Made by a program: the position numbers and the translations under genes
Assembly (NCBI RefSeq): GCF_002093975.1
Contig: NZ_MSZZ01000011.1
Span: 1 to 64,000, forward strand
DNA from: Thermoactinospora rubra
Lineage (GTDB): Bacteria > Actinomycetota > Actinomycetes > Streptosporangiales > Streptosporangiaceae
Reading direction: 5' to 3'
Length of the DNA: 64,000 nt
Notes under the pieces: generated by a model
Told to the model about the DNA's origin: nothing
What the model saw: only the letters and a program-made list of their open reading frames with translations
Database searches by the model: none
In this document: piece after piece, positions 56,934 through 64,000 of the stretch
Layout: each line of letters opens with the position of its first letter
Numbering within the stretch: the first letter of the stretch is position 1

Positions 56934-56962
56934 TTGACCCGCCTGGTGAGACCGCCTACCTT
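56934..56962 (+). promoter_or_regulatory. chitinase promoter
   Basis: TTGACC (56934-56939), 17 bases, TACCTT (56957-56962), 39 bases before the ATG. The spacer holds TGGTGAGACC, similar to the direct-repeat element of Streptomyces chitinase promoters but one base short. Confidence 0.65.
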
Positions 56963-57001
56963 CCCGATCAGGAACGCCTCTCACCCCCCAGGACGGCGAC
57001 A

Positions 57002-59545
57002 ATGCCCAACCATGTGCGCCTGGCGCTCGGCGCTGCCGCGACGAGCCTGGCACTCCTCGCGGCGGGGCTCATCGGCACGGCCGCCGCGGCCGCCGACCAC
57101 GAGTCCTGCCGTCCCGACGGCCTGTACCGCACGCCCGGCGTGGACGTCCCCTACTGCGCCGCCTACGACGACAGCGGCCGGGAGAAGATGGGCGACGCCC
57201 ATCCGCGCCGGGTCATCGGCTACTTCACCGGCTGGCGGCACGGCAGGAACGGCCAGCCCGCCTACCTGGCCAAGGACATCCCCTGGTCGAAGATCACGCA
57301 CATCAACTACGCCTTCGCCCACGTCGGGGCCGACAACAAGCTGTCGGTGGGCGCCGACTCGCCGGACAACCCCGCCACCGGCATGGACTTCCCCGGCAAC
57401 GACCCGGCTCTGCCGTACAAGGGGCACTTCAACGCGCTCACCACGCTCAAGAAGGCCCACCCGCACGTCAAGACCCTGATCAGCGTGGGCGGCTGGGCGG
57501 AGACCGGAGGGTACTTCGACGCCGACGGCAACCGGGTGGCCTCCGGCGGCTTTTACACGATGACCGACAGCCAGGCGTCGATCGACACGTTCGCCGACTC
57601 GGCCGTCGCCTTCATCAGGAAGTACGGCTTCAACGGGGTCGACATCGACTACGAGTACCCCACGAGCATGAAGGACGCGGGCAACCCGCTGGACTGGCAG
57701 ATCGCCAACGCGCGGCGCGCCAAGCTGATGCAGGGCTACGTGGCGCTGATGAAGACGCTGCGCGAGAAGCTCGACCGCGCCTCGGCGGCCGACGGCAAGT
57801 ACTACCTGCTGACCGCCGCCGTCCCGGCCTCCGGCTACCTGCTGCGCGGCATGGAGACCTTCCAGGTCGCCCAGTACCTCGACTATGTCAACATCATGTC
57901 CTACGACCTGCACGGCGCCTGGAACGAGTTCGTCGGCCCCAACGCCGCCCTCTACGACGACGGCAAGGACGCCGAGCTGGCCAAGTGGGGCGTCTACACC
58001 ACCGCGCAGTACGGCGGCATCGGCTACCTCAACACCGACTGGGCCTACCACTACTTCCGCGGCGCGATGCCGCCCGGCCGCGTCAACATCGGCGTGCCGT
58101 ACTACACGCGCGGCTGGCGCAACGTCACCGGCGGCACGAACGGCCTGTGGGGCACCTCCAGGGGCACCAGTTGCCCGATCGGGCTGACCACCTGCGGCGA
58201 CGGTGCCATGGGCATCGACAACCTGTGGCACGACAAGGAGAACGGCAAGGAGGTCGGCGCCGGGTCCAACCCGATGTGGCACGCCAAGAACCTCGAGAAG
58301 GGCATCAACGGCTCCTACCTGAGCGCCTACGGCGTCACCGAGCGGATCACCGGCACCTACACGCGCCACTACGACAGCACGCTGGTCGCGCCCTGGCTGT
58401 GGAACGCCGGCAAGAAGGTGTTCCTGTCCACCGAGGACGAGCAGTCGCTCAAGGCGAAGGCCGAGTACGTCAAGGACAAGGGCCTGGGCGGCGTGATGAT
58501 CTGGGAGCTGGCCGGCGACTACGAGTGGACCGGCAGCGAGTACTTCATGGGCGACACGCTGACGACGCTGCTCGACGACACGCTGAAGACGGCCTCGCCG
58601 TACGTCGCGACCCGGTCCAAGGTCGCCCTCCCGGCCGAGAAGCTGGACATCACGGTCGAGGCCACGCAGTTCCCGGTCGGCGACAGCAACTACCCGATCA
58701 GCCCCAAACTCAAGATCACCAACCGGTCGACGGTCACACTGCCAGGCGGCACGGAGTTCCAGTGGGACTACGCGACCTCCTCGCCGAACAACGCCAAGGA
58801 CCAGTCCGGCTTCGGGCTCAGGGTGATCAGCAGCGAGCACACCGCCGCCGGCAACATCGGCGGGCTGAAGGGCGACTACCACCGCGTGTCGGTCAAGCTG
58901 CCGAGCTGGCAGTCGCTGGCTCCCGGCGCGTCGGTGACCATGGACTACGTCTACTACCTGCCCGCGCCCGGGCCGAACAACTTCACCGTCACCTTCGGCG
59001 GCAAGACGTACGGCCTGGCCCAGGACCTCGCGCGGGGCGGCGGGATCGTCGATCCGACCCCCTCGCCCTCGCCCACGGTGACGCCCACCGGCGGCACCTG
59101 CACCGAGCCCGCGTGGGAGTCCGGCAAGATCTACACGGGCGGGCAGCGGGTCTCCCACAAGGGCCGCACGTGGGAGGCCAGGTGGTGGACGCAGAACAAC
59201 GAGCCGGGCACCAGCGAGGTGTGGAGGGACCTGGGCGCCTGCTCGGGCGGCGGCACCCCGACGCCCACGGCCACGCCGACCGCCACGCCGACCGCCACCC
59301 CCACGGCCACACCGACTGTCACGCCGACCGCCACGCCCACGCCCACGGCCACACCGACCGTGACCCCGACGGCCACACCGACCGTGACCCCGACCGGCAG
59401 CCACCCGGCCTGGCAGGCGGGCACCGCGTACGCCGCCGGTGACCGCGTCACCTACCAGGGCGTCTCCTACCAGTGCCGCCAGCCGCACACCGCTCAGCCG
59501 GGCTGGGAGCCGCCCAACGTCCCCGCCCTCTGGCAACGCCTGTGA
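57002..59545 (+). CDS. secreted GH18 chitinase with two chitin-binding domains
   Basis: 847 residues: signal peptide (1-31, AAATSLALLAAGLIGTAAAA), then a GH18 barrel (about 68-550) with SVGGW and the catalytic FNGVDIDYEYP, Glu218 being the proton donor. A beta-sandwich domain near 575-690 (DITVEATQFPVGDSNYPISP) resembles the ChiC-type chitinase C-terminal domain. One CBM5/12-like module sits at 700-750 (EPAWESGKIYTGGQRVSHKG), followed by a Thr-Pro linker, then a second CBM5/12 at 800-847 (AWQAGTAYAAGDRVTYQG). The two CBMs point to insoluble chitin. A strong terminator follows. Confidence 0.95.
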   Translation: MPNHVRLALGAAATSLALLAAGLIGTAAAAADHESCRPDGLYRTPGVDVPYCAAYDDSGREKMGDAHPRRVIGYFTGWRHGRNGQPAYLAKDIPWSKITHINYAFAHVGADNKLSVGADSPDNPATGMDFPGNDPALPYKGHFNALTTLKKAHPHVKTLISVGGWAETGGYFDADGNRVASGGFYTMTDSQASIDTFADSAVAFIRKYGFNGVDIDYEYPTSMKDAGNPLDWQIANARRAKLMQGYVALMKTLREKLDRASAADGKYYLLTAAVPASGYLLRGMETFQVAQYLDYVNIMSYDLHGAWNEFVGPNAALYDDGKDAELAKWGVYTTAQYGGIGYLNTDWAYHYFRGAMPPGRVNIGVPYYTRGWRNVTGGTNGLWGTSRGTSCPIGLTTCGDGAMGIDNLWHDKENGKEVGAGSNPMWHAKNLEKGINGSYLSAYGVTERITGTYTRHYDSTLVAPWLWNAGKKVFLSTEDEQSLKAKAEYVKDKGLGGVMIWELAGDYEWTGSEYFMGDTLTTLLDDTLKTASPYVATRSKVALPAEKLDITVEATQFPVGDSNYPISPKLKITNRSTVTLPGGTEFQWDYATSSPNNAKDQSGFGLRVISSEHTAAGNIGGLKGDYHRVSVKLPSWQSLAPGASVTMDYVYYLPAPGPNNFTVTFGGKTYGLAQDLARGGGIVDPTPSPSPTVTPTGGTCTEPAWESGKIYTGGQRVSHKGRTWEARWWTQNNEPGTSEVWRDLGACSGGGTPTPTATPTATPTATPTATPTVTPTATPTPTATPTVTPTATPTVTPTGSHPAWQAGTAYAAGDRVTYQGVSYQCRQPHTAQPGWEPPNVPALWQRL
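59254..59396 (+). repeat. TPTA/TPTV-coding linker repeats in the chitinase
   Basis: Units of 12 bases (ACGCCGACCGCC-like) repeat about ten times in frame, giving a Thr-Pro linker between the two chitin-binding modules. They are likely variable in copy number. Confidence 0.7.
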
Positions 59546-59550
59546 CGGAA

Positions 59551-59591
59551 GCGAAAGGAGAGCCTAGCGGTTCGCTAGGCTCTCCTTTCGC
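59551..59591. terminator. 19-bp perfect hairpin after the chitinase gene
   Basis: Arms 59551-59569 and 59573-59591 are exact reverse complements (starting GCGAAAGGAGAGCC and ending GGCTCTCCTTTCGC) with a GTT loop. It is six bases after the chitinase stop. The stem is long and unbroken enough to also protect the message 3' end. Confidence 0.88.
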
Positions 59592-59641
59592 ATGAGGTCA
59601 TGAGGTACGGCTTTCGCCCGCGTTCGCCCCAGGAGCTTCCC

Positions 59642-60847
59642 GTGTCCGTCACCGACTCGGCCGCCGGCCGACCCGCCCCGGCCGCCACCGAGCCCGCCGA
59701 GGACACGCCCCGCACCGAGGACACGGCGCAGGCCAACGACGAAGGGCAGGCCAACGACGAGGCGCAGGCCAACGACGAAGGGCAGGCCGGCGAAGCGGCC
59801 CCGCGGTACGGCATGCCGGGCAAACCGCTGGTCCGCGGCCCGTTCCTCTTCGGGCTCACCGGCGGGCTGGGCGTGCTGACGGCGATCGCCATCGCGCAGA
59901 TGGTCGTCCGCTCGCTCAGCGTGATCATCCTGGTCGCGGTCGCCATGTTCCTGGCCGTGGGCCTGAACCCGGCCGTGGAGGCGCTCCAGCGGCGCGGCCT
60001 GCGGCGGCGGGCGGCCATCTCGATCGTCTTCGCCGCCGTCATCGTGGTGTTCGCGCTGTTCGGCGTGGCGATCGTGCCGCCGGTCAGCAGGGAGCTGGCC
60101 GAGTTCGTCTCGGCGCTGCCCGGCTACTTCACCGAGCTGGTCAACAACCCGACGCTGCGCCAGCTCGACGCGGACTACCAGATCCTCCCCAAGCTGGCCG
60201 AGTTCGTGACCGGCACGCTCGGCCCCGCCATGGCCAGCGGCGTCGTCGGCGCGGGGCTGGTGGTCCTCGACGGGGTCTTCACCGGGGTGACGCTGCTGGT
60301 GCTGATGCTGTACTTCCTCGGCTCCCTGCACTCCACCAAGGAGTACCTGCTCAAGATGGTGCCCGCCTCGCGCCGCCCACGCACGAAGGCCATCAGCGAG
60401 CAGATCCTCGACGGCATCGGCGGCTACGTGGCCGGCAACGTGCTGATCTCGGTCATCGCGGGCGTGGTGAGCTGGCTGTTCCTGACCATCGCGGACGTGC
60501 GCTACGCGCTCGCCCTGGCCATGGTCATCGCGGTCCTGGACCTCATCCCGCTGGTCGGCGCCACGATCGGCGCCGTGGTGGTCTCCGCCGTGGCCTTCCT
60601 GCAGTCGGTGCCGCTGGGCATCGCCTGCGCGGTGTTCTTCCTCGTCTACCAGCAGGTGGAGAACTACCTCATCTACCCGCGCGTCATGAAGCGCTCGGTC
60701 GACGTGACCCCGGCGGTGACGGTGATCGCCGCGCTCTTCGGCGGCGCGCTCCTCGGCATCGTCGGCGCGCTGCTGGCCATCCCCGTCGCCGCCGCGATCG
60801 CGCTGATCATCCGCGAGGTGGTCCACCCCCGCCAGGCAGCGTCTTGA
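59642..60847 (+). CDS. AI-2E family transporter
   Basis: A 401-residue protein with about eight membrane helices (VRSLSVIILVAVAMFLAVGL, AISIVFAAVIVVFALFGVAI and later). The family motif GGYVAGNVLISVIAGVVSW and AVLDLIPLVGATIGAVVVS are present. Members export autoinducers or act as Na+/H+ antiporters. The first 65 residues are a cytosolic tail with repeats of QANDEGQANDEAQANDEGQ. I start at GTG 59642 after AGGAG; an ATG at 59600 is less likely. The end overlaps the convergent hydrolase gene by 41 bases. Confidence 0.9.
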   Translation: MSVTDSAAGRPAPAATEPAEDTPRTEDTAQANDEGQANDEAQANDEGQAGEAAPRYGMPGKPLVRGPFLFGLTGGLGVLTAIAIAQMVVRSLSVIILVAVAMFLAVGLNPAVEALQRRGLRRRAAISIVFAAVIVVFALFGVAIVPPVSRELAEFVSALPGYFTELVNNPTLRQLDADYQILPKLAEFVTGTLGPAMASGVVGAGLVVLDGVFTGVTLLVLMLYFLGSLHSTKEYLLKMVPASRRPRTKAISEQILDGIGGYVAGNVLISVIAGVVSWLFLTIADVRYALALAMVIAVLDLIPLVGATIGAVVVSAVAFLQSVPLGIACAVFFLVYQQVENYLIYPRVMKRSVDVTPAVTVIAALFGGALLGIVGALLAIPVAAAIALIIREVVHPRQAAS

Positions 60848-61646
60848 CGAACGCCGCCACGGCGGCGTTGAACGCCTCGGGCTGCTCGACCGCGCTGAGG
60901 TGACCGGCCTTCTCGATGACCGTCAGCCCGCCCTCGGGTACGGCGTGCGCCATCGCCTCGGCGTCGGACAGCGGCGACAGCTCGTCCTCCTCGCCCACCA
61001 CGACCAGGGCCGGGACCTTGAGCGCGGCCAGCGTCTCGAACGAGTCGGGCCGGGCCGCCATCGCGCGCTGCGCCCACGCGACAGCCTTGGGCGGCGCGGA
61101 CCTGACCAGCTCGCGGACCCGGCCGTAGACCATGGCCCTGCGCTCCTTGGTCGTCGTGCCGACCAGCGTCGGCAGCGTTTCCCTGATCAGCACCTCGGTG
61201 CCGCTCTCCAGCACCTCGCGGGCGATGCGCTCGCGGTTCTCGCGGGCCGCCGGGGTGTCCGCGCTCGCCTTGGTGTCGGCCAGCACCACGCCCAGCAGCC
61301 GGTCGGGGTGCCGGCGGCACATCGCCATCGTCACGTACCCGCCCATGGACTGGCCGCCGACCACCGCCGCCTCGACGCCCTCGGCGTCGAGCACCCGGGC
61401 CACGTCGTCGGCCATGAGGTCGATGGAGGGCTCGTCGTCGCCCAGTTGCGACCCGCCGAAGCCGCGCAGGTCGGGCGTGATCACCCGGCAGGTCGAGGCC
61501 AGACCCTCGCGCTGGGCGAGCCACATGGCCGAGGACAGCGGGAACGCATGGAGCAGGACGACCGGGAGGCCGCTCCCGGCTGATCTCGTGTAGAGCTGCA
61601 CGGAGGACACCGTAACGCGGTTGGCCCGGTTGGATGCTTTGGTCAC
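60807..61646 (-). CDS. alpha/beta hydrolase
   Basis: A 279-residue hydrolase. LPVVLLHAFPLSSAMW (oxyanion hole), DLRGFGGS, the nucleophile elbow VVGGQSMGGYV with Ser100 intact, Asp in VVVGEEDELSPLSDA and His in EKAGHLSAVEQPE complete the triad. The substrate is unknown, and similar proteins are annotated as 3-oxoadipate enol-lactonase-like. A later GTG near 61613 could be the true start. Its 3' end overlaps the AI-2E transporter gene. It is the intact counterpart of the first hydrolase in the window. Confidence 0.88.
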   Translation of the reverse strand: MTKASNRANRVTVSSVQLYTRSAGSGLPVVLLHAFPLSSAMWLAQREGLASTCRVITPDLRGFGGSQLGDDEPSIDLMADDVARVLDAEGVEAAVVGGQSMGGYVTMAMCRRHPDRLLGVVLADTKASADTPAARENRERIAREVLESGTEVLIRETLPTLVGTTTKERRAMVYGRVRELVRSAPPKAVAWAQRAMAARPDSFETLAALKVPALVVVGEEDELSPLSDAEAMAHAVPEGGLTVIEKAGHLSAVEQPEAFNAAVAAFVKTLPGGGGPPRG

Positions 61647-61663
61647 CTACCGAAATGCCGGTA

Positions 61664-62425
61664 TCAGGCTGTCGACAACCCGCCGTCGACGACGAGGACC
61701 TGGCCCGTCATGTACGCCGAGGCGTCGCCGGCCAGGAACACCGCGGGATGGGCCATCTCCTCGGCCGTGCCCCAGCGCCGCAGCGGCACGTTGCCGATCG
61801 TCCGCCGGCTGGTCTCCTCGTCCTCCCACAGGTTGCGGTTCAGGTCCGTGGCGGTCCAGCCCGGGCACAGGGCGTTCACGCGCACGCCCATCGCGCCCCA
61901 CTCCACGGCCAGGGACTTCGTCAGGGAGATCAGGGCCGCCTTGGCCGCGCCGTAGGGGGCCAGGAACGGCGCCGCGCCGAGCCCGCCGACCGAGGCCACG
62001 TTGATCACCGAGCCCTTGCCGCGCTCCAGCAGGTGAGGGGCGACCGCGTGGCACACGGCCATCGCGGAGTCGAGGTTCAGGCGCATGAGCTTGTCCCACC
62101 CGGACAGGCGCAGGTCCTTGAACTCGACCATGAAGTTCGACCCGCCCGCGTTGTTGACGACGATGTCGAGGTGGCCGAGGGCGTCGATGCCGTGCCTTAC
62201 GGCCTGCGCGGCGGCGTCCCGGTCGCTGAGGTCGGCGGGGATCACGGCGGCCCGCCTGCCGTGCCCCTCGACCTCCTTGGCGACCTCGGCCAGCGCCTCG
62301 GCCGACCGGGACACCAGCGCCACGTCGGCGCCCGCCTCCGCGTAGGCGATCGCGATGGCTCGTCCTATGCCTCGTGACGCTCCGGTGACGAGCGCCTTCC
62401 TGCCGGTGAGATCGAAAGCATGCAT
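61664..62425 (-). CDS. short-chain dehydrogenase/reductase
   Basis: A 253-residue SDR. The cofactor motif is TGASRGIG (14-21), NNAG near 91-94, catalytic Ser145, Tyr158 and Lys162 (YGAAK), and the NALCPGWTATDLNR segment. It ends with GQVLVVDGGLSTA, typical of FabG/glucose-dehydrogenase-like enzymes. The substrate is unknown. The ATG at 62425 follows TAGAAT by eight bases without a ribosome binding site, so it is likely leaderless. It ends 17 bases before the start of the hydrolase gene downstream, so the two may be co-transcribed. Confidence 0.92.
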   Translation of the reverse strand: MHAFDLTGRKALVTGASRGIGRAIAIAYAEAGADVALVSRSAEALAEVAKEVEGHGRRAAVIPADLSDRDAAAQAVRHGIDALGHLDIVVNNAGGSNFMVEFKDLRLSGWDKLMRLNLDSAMAVCHAVAPHLLERGKGSVINVASVGGLGAAPFLAPYGAAKAALISLTKSLAVEWGAMGVRVNALCPGWTATDLNRNLWEDEETSRRTIGNVPLRRWGTAEEMAHPAVFLAGDASAYMTGQVLVVDGGLSTA

Positions 62426-62433
62426 AGAACGAT

Positions 62434-62439
62434 ATTCTA
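62434..62439 (-). promoter_or_regulatory. -10 box of the SDR gene (leaderless)
   Basis: TAGAAT on the minus strand is a near-consensus -10. Eight bases separate it from the ATG at 62425. No -35 consensus is obvious. Confidence 0.5.
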
Positions 62440-62516
62440 GAGAGGGACTCTCGCCGTGGGCCACGCCCGCCGCCGCCCGACTTCCCGCCGTCCACATGCG
62501 GGACCAAGGGCAGCCG

Positions 62517-63221
62517 TTACACCTCGGTCGGCAAGGGGTGGGCCGCCGGGTTCACCCGCTTGACGATCTCGTTGAGCACGATGCGCACGTACGGCTCCCC
62601 CACCCACAGGTGCTTGGCCCCGTCCACGCCGATCACCTCGGCCTGCGGGACCCGCGCGAAGCGGCGGCGCGCCTCCTCCGGCCGCAGGTAGTCGTCGAAC
62701 TCCGGCACCAGCACCGTCAACGGCCGCCCGAAGCGGGCCCAGGCGTCCAGGTCCTCGTCCGTCGCCCGGTGCAGCGGCGGCGACAGCAGGATGGCGCCCT
62801 CCACCACCGGGTCGTGCGCCCACTTGAGCGCCAGCTCGGTGCCGAAGGACCAGCCGACCACCCACACGTGCGGCAGGTCGTGGTACTCGGCGTACTCCAG
62901 CGCCGCCGCGACGTCGTAGCGCTCCCCCTCGCCCCCGTCGAAGTTCCCCTCCGAGGTGCCACGCTCCGACGACGTGCCCCGCGTGTTGAAGCGCAGCACC
63001 GCCAGGTCGGCCAGCGCGGGCAGCCGGTTGGCGGCCTTCTTGTACACGTGGCTGTCCATGAACCCGCCGTGCGTCGGCAGCGGGTGCAGGGTGACCAGCG
63101 TCGCCACCGGCGGCCTGTCGGCGGGCAGCGCCAGCTCCCCCACGAGCGTCAGGCCGTCGGCGGTGTGCAGCTCGATCGGCTCCCTGCGGGCGGGCAGCAC
63201 CGTGGCGGCACGGATCTCCAT
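62517..63221 (-). CDS. alpha/beta hydrolase (serine aminopeptidase/dienelactone hydrolase-like)
   Basis: 234 residues. LVTLHPLPTHGGFMDSHVY is an oxyanion-type loop, RFNTRGTSSERG follows, the nucleophile elbow is VVGWSFGTELAL (Ser125), Asp lies in EFDDYLRPEEA and His in DGAKHLW. The fold matches small X-Pro-peptidase or DLH-like hydrolases common in actinobacteria. The substrate is unknown. It follows the zinc-binding 97-residue gene on the same strand by 13 bases. Confidence 0.85.
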   Translation of the reverse strand: MEIRAATVLPARREPIELHTADGLTLVGELALPADRPPVATLVTLHPLPTHGGFMDSHVYKKAANRLPALADLAVLRFNTRGTSSERGTSEGNFDGGEGERYDVAAALEYAEYHDLPHVWVVGWSFGTELALKWAHDPVVEGAILLSPPLHRATDEDLDAWARFGRPLTVLVPEFDDYLRPEEARRRFARVPQAEVIGVDGAKHLWVGEPYVRIVLNEIVKRVNPAAHPLPTEV

Positions 63222-63234
63222 ATCTGTCAGCCTT

Positions 63235-63525
63235 TCAGTAGCGCGTGCGGCCGGGGCCGCGGTCCAGTCGCTTGCGCCAGCATGCCGTGTGCCAGTGCCG
63301 CCGCTCCTCGTCGCCCCCGCTCCAGTTCGGCCAGGCCACCACGTGCGGCAGCCCGGGGCGGATCTCCTGGTCGCAGCCCGGGCACCGGTACGGCTTGGCG
63401 GAGGTGGCCCCCGACAGCATGCGGACCTTCCACTCCCCGTCGGGCCACTCCTCGACCCGGTCCATGCCGGACGGGACGCCGAGGGGACGCGCGGAGTCCT
63501 TGCGGCGGAAGCGGCGCGGGCTCAT
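63235..63525 (-). CDS. small zinc-binding protein (labelled ATP/GTP-binding in actinobacteria)
   Basis: 96 residues. VEEWPDGEWKVRMLSGATS, then YRCPGCDQEIRPGLPHVVAWP and RRHWHTACWRKR, give a Cys-x-x-Cys plus His/Cys pair, enough for one zinc site. It is widely conserved in actinobacteria under a nominal ATP/GTP-binding label that the sequence does not support. A GTG at 63528 directly precedes the ATG. It begins a few bases after the dehydrogenase gene stop. Confidence 0.82.
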   Translation of the reverse strand: MSPRRFRRKDSARPLGVPSGMDRVEEWPDGEWKVRMLSGATSAKPYRCPGCDQEIRPGLPHVVAWPNWSGGDEERRHWHTACWRKRLDRGPGRTRY

Positions 63526-63532
63526 CACCGGC

Positions 63533-64000
63533 TCAGCGGGGGAAGGCGCGGACGCCCGCGGTGACGAGCTGGTCGAGCAGCGGGGCCGGGGCGAAGGCCG
63601 GGTCGCGGTACTCGGCGTACAGGGCGCGCAGCCCGTCGCGCATGGCCTCCAGGCCCAACGCCTCGATGGTCTCGAACGGCCCGGCCGGATAGCCGCAGCC
63701 GAGCTTCATGGCCGTGTCGATGTCGTCGATGGAGGCGTAGCCCGACTCGTGCATGCGCACGGCGTCGTTGAGGTACGGCAGCAGCAGCGCGTCCACGACG
63801 AACCCCGCGCGGTCGCGGCACGGCACCGGGATGAGCTTGAGGACCTTGACCAGGTCCTTGGCGGCCAGCAGCGCCTCGGTGGAGGTCAGCGCGGTGGCGG
63901 CCAGCTCGGCGACCTTCCCTCCCACCAGGTGCACGCCGACGAGCCGTTCGGGGCGCGCGAGCCGTACGGCGTGCTCGACGACGGGCCGGTCGCCCAGGTG
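63533..64000 (-). CDS. 3-hydroxyacyl-CoA dehydrogenase, C-terminal part (cut by window edge)
   Basis: 156 residues are visible and the frame runs off the right edge (LGDRPVVEHAVRLARPERLVG upstream, in part). The C-terminal domain pattern AGFVVDALLLPYLNDAVRMHE, then DIDTAMKLGCGYPAGPFETIE, identifies the HCDH family acting in beta-oxidation or butyryl-CoA formation. The usual HFFNPVP segment reads HLVGGKV here, so the active-site loop is altered or divergent. An internal GTG at 63934 is not the true start. Confidence 0.85.
   Translation of the reverse strand, partial: HLGDRPVVEHAVRLARPERLVGVHLVGGKVAELAATALTSTEALLAAKDLVKVLKLIPVPCRDRAGFVVDALLLPYLNDAVRMHESGYASIDDIDTAMKLGCGYPAGPFETIEALGLEAMRDGLRALYAEYRDPAFAPAPLLDQLVTAGVRAFPR

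Noticed and set aside
56940..56956. DasR (dre) site in the chitinase promoter
   Set aside because: TGGTGAGACC keeps the half-sites but is one base shorter than the 11-base core TGGTCTAGACC, so the spacing is wrong.
57002..59536. 851-codon antisense frame across the chitinase
   Set aside because: The plus frame has a complete multidomain chitinase with signal peptide; the antisense frame is a codon-usage shadow.

Overview
The window is 64 kb of very GC-rich chromosomal DNA with GTG and TTG starts, ATGA/GTGA stop-start overlaps, leaderless -10 boxes and actinobacteria-restricted families (AmaP/DUF6286, DUF3039, DUF2017, DUF3352, DUF3618, CysO-Mec). The gene content suggests a filamentous actinobacterium of the Streptosporangiales type, for example Nonomuraea. 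That is inference from gene content, not from a marker gene. No rRNA, CRISPR array, insertion sequence or prophage is visible. I call about 72 protein genes, one degraded HNH nuclease gene, one odd tRNA, a thiamine-pyrophosphate riboswitch and a set of promoters, operators and terminators.

Layout. 1-5.4 kb: a minus-strand operon (DUF6286, AmaP-like, a 604-residue helical protein, an alpha/beta hydrolase whose nucleophile Ser is Pro), a divergent PLP-fold aldolase and a DUF3618 protein. 5.5-12 kb: Bcp peroxiredoxin, an HNH remnant overlapping a tRNA(UAG), then a two-component system and a MacB/FtsX-type ABC exporter. 12-15.2 kb: a papain-fold toxin with a YrhB/Imm35 partner, and a membrane-anchored sulfite-oxidase-like enzyme. 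15.3-28.2 kb: a housekeeping block matching the M. tuberculosis order pncB-clpS-DUF2017-mec-cysO-cysM-murI-metallo-beta-lactamase-rph-rdgB. It is interrupted by an MFS pump and by a group of four genes, and extended by pncA.

28-46 kb: an SF2 helicase, two drug-efflux pumps (one with a divergent TetR), secreted enzymes (M43 metalloprotease, GH5 glycosidase), YqgE, a Gfo/Idh oxidoreductase, ACT-domain malic enzyme, a cytidylate-kinase-like protein, a thioredoxin-like/TPR protein and a MarR regulator. 46.5-52 kb looks accessory: aldehyde dehydrogenase/MarR/75-residue protein behind a perfect 29-bp palindrome, then a methyltransferase and DUF2249-cupin gene facing a cysteine-rich HTH regulator, with a small membrane protein and a second cupin. 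52-64 kb: riboswitch-controlled TenA, thiolase, methylmalonyl-CoA epimerase, a DivIVA-like coiled-coil protein, FolE, a large chitinase, an AI-2E-family transporter, hydrolases, an SDR and a 3-hydroxyacyl-CoA dehydrogenase cut by the window edge.

How genes work together. CysO, CysM and Mec form the sulfur-carrier cysteine route. Here CysO carries two residues beyond its di-glycine, and a leaderless 24-codon upstream ORF with a near-terminal Cys codon sits before it. RNase PH and RdgB, MurI and its metallo-beta-lactamase partner, and ClpS and DUF2017 are coupled pairs. PncA and PncB together salvage nicotinamide. Thiolase and epimerase belong to acyl-CoA metabolism. The most unusual items are the HNH/tRNA overlap, the Ser-to-Pro hydrolase, the toxin/immunity pair, the CysO tail with its upstream ORF, and the DUF2249/Cys-rich regulator cluster with interlocked promoters.
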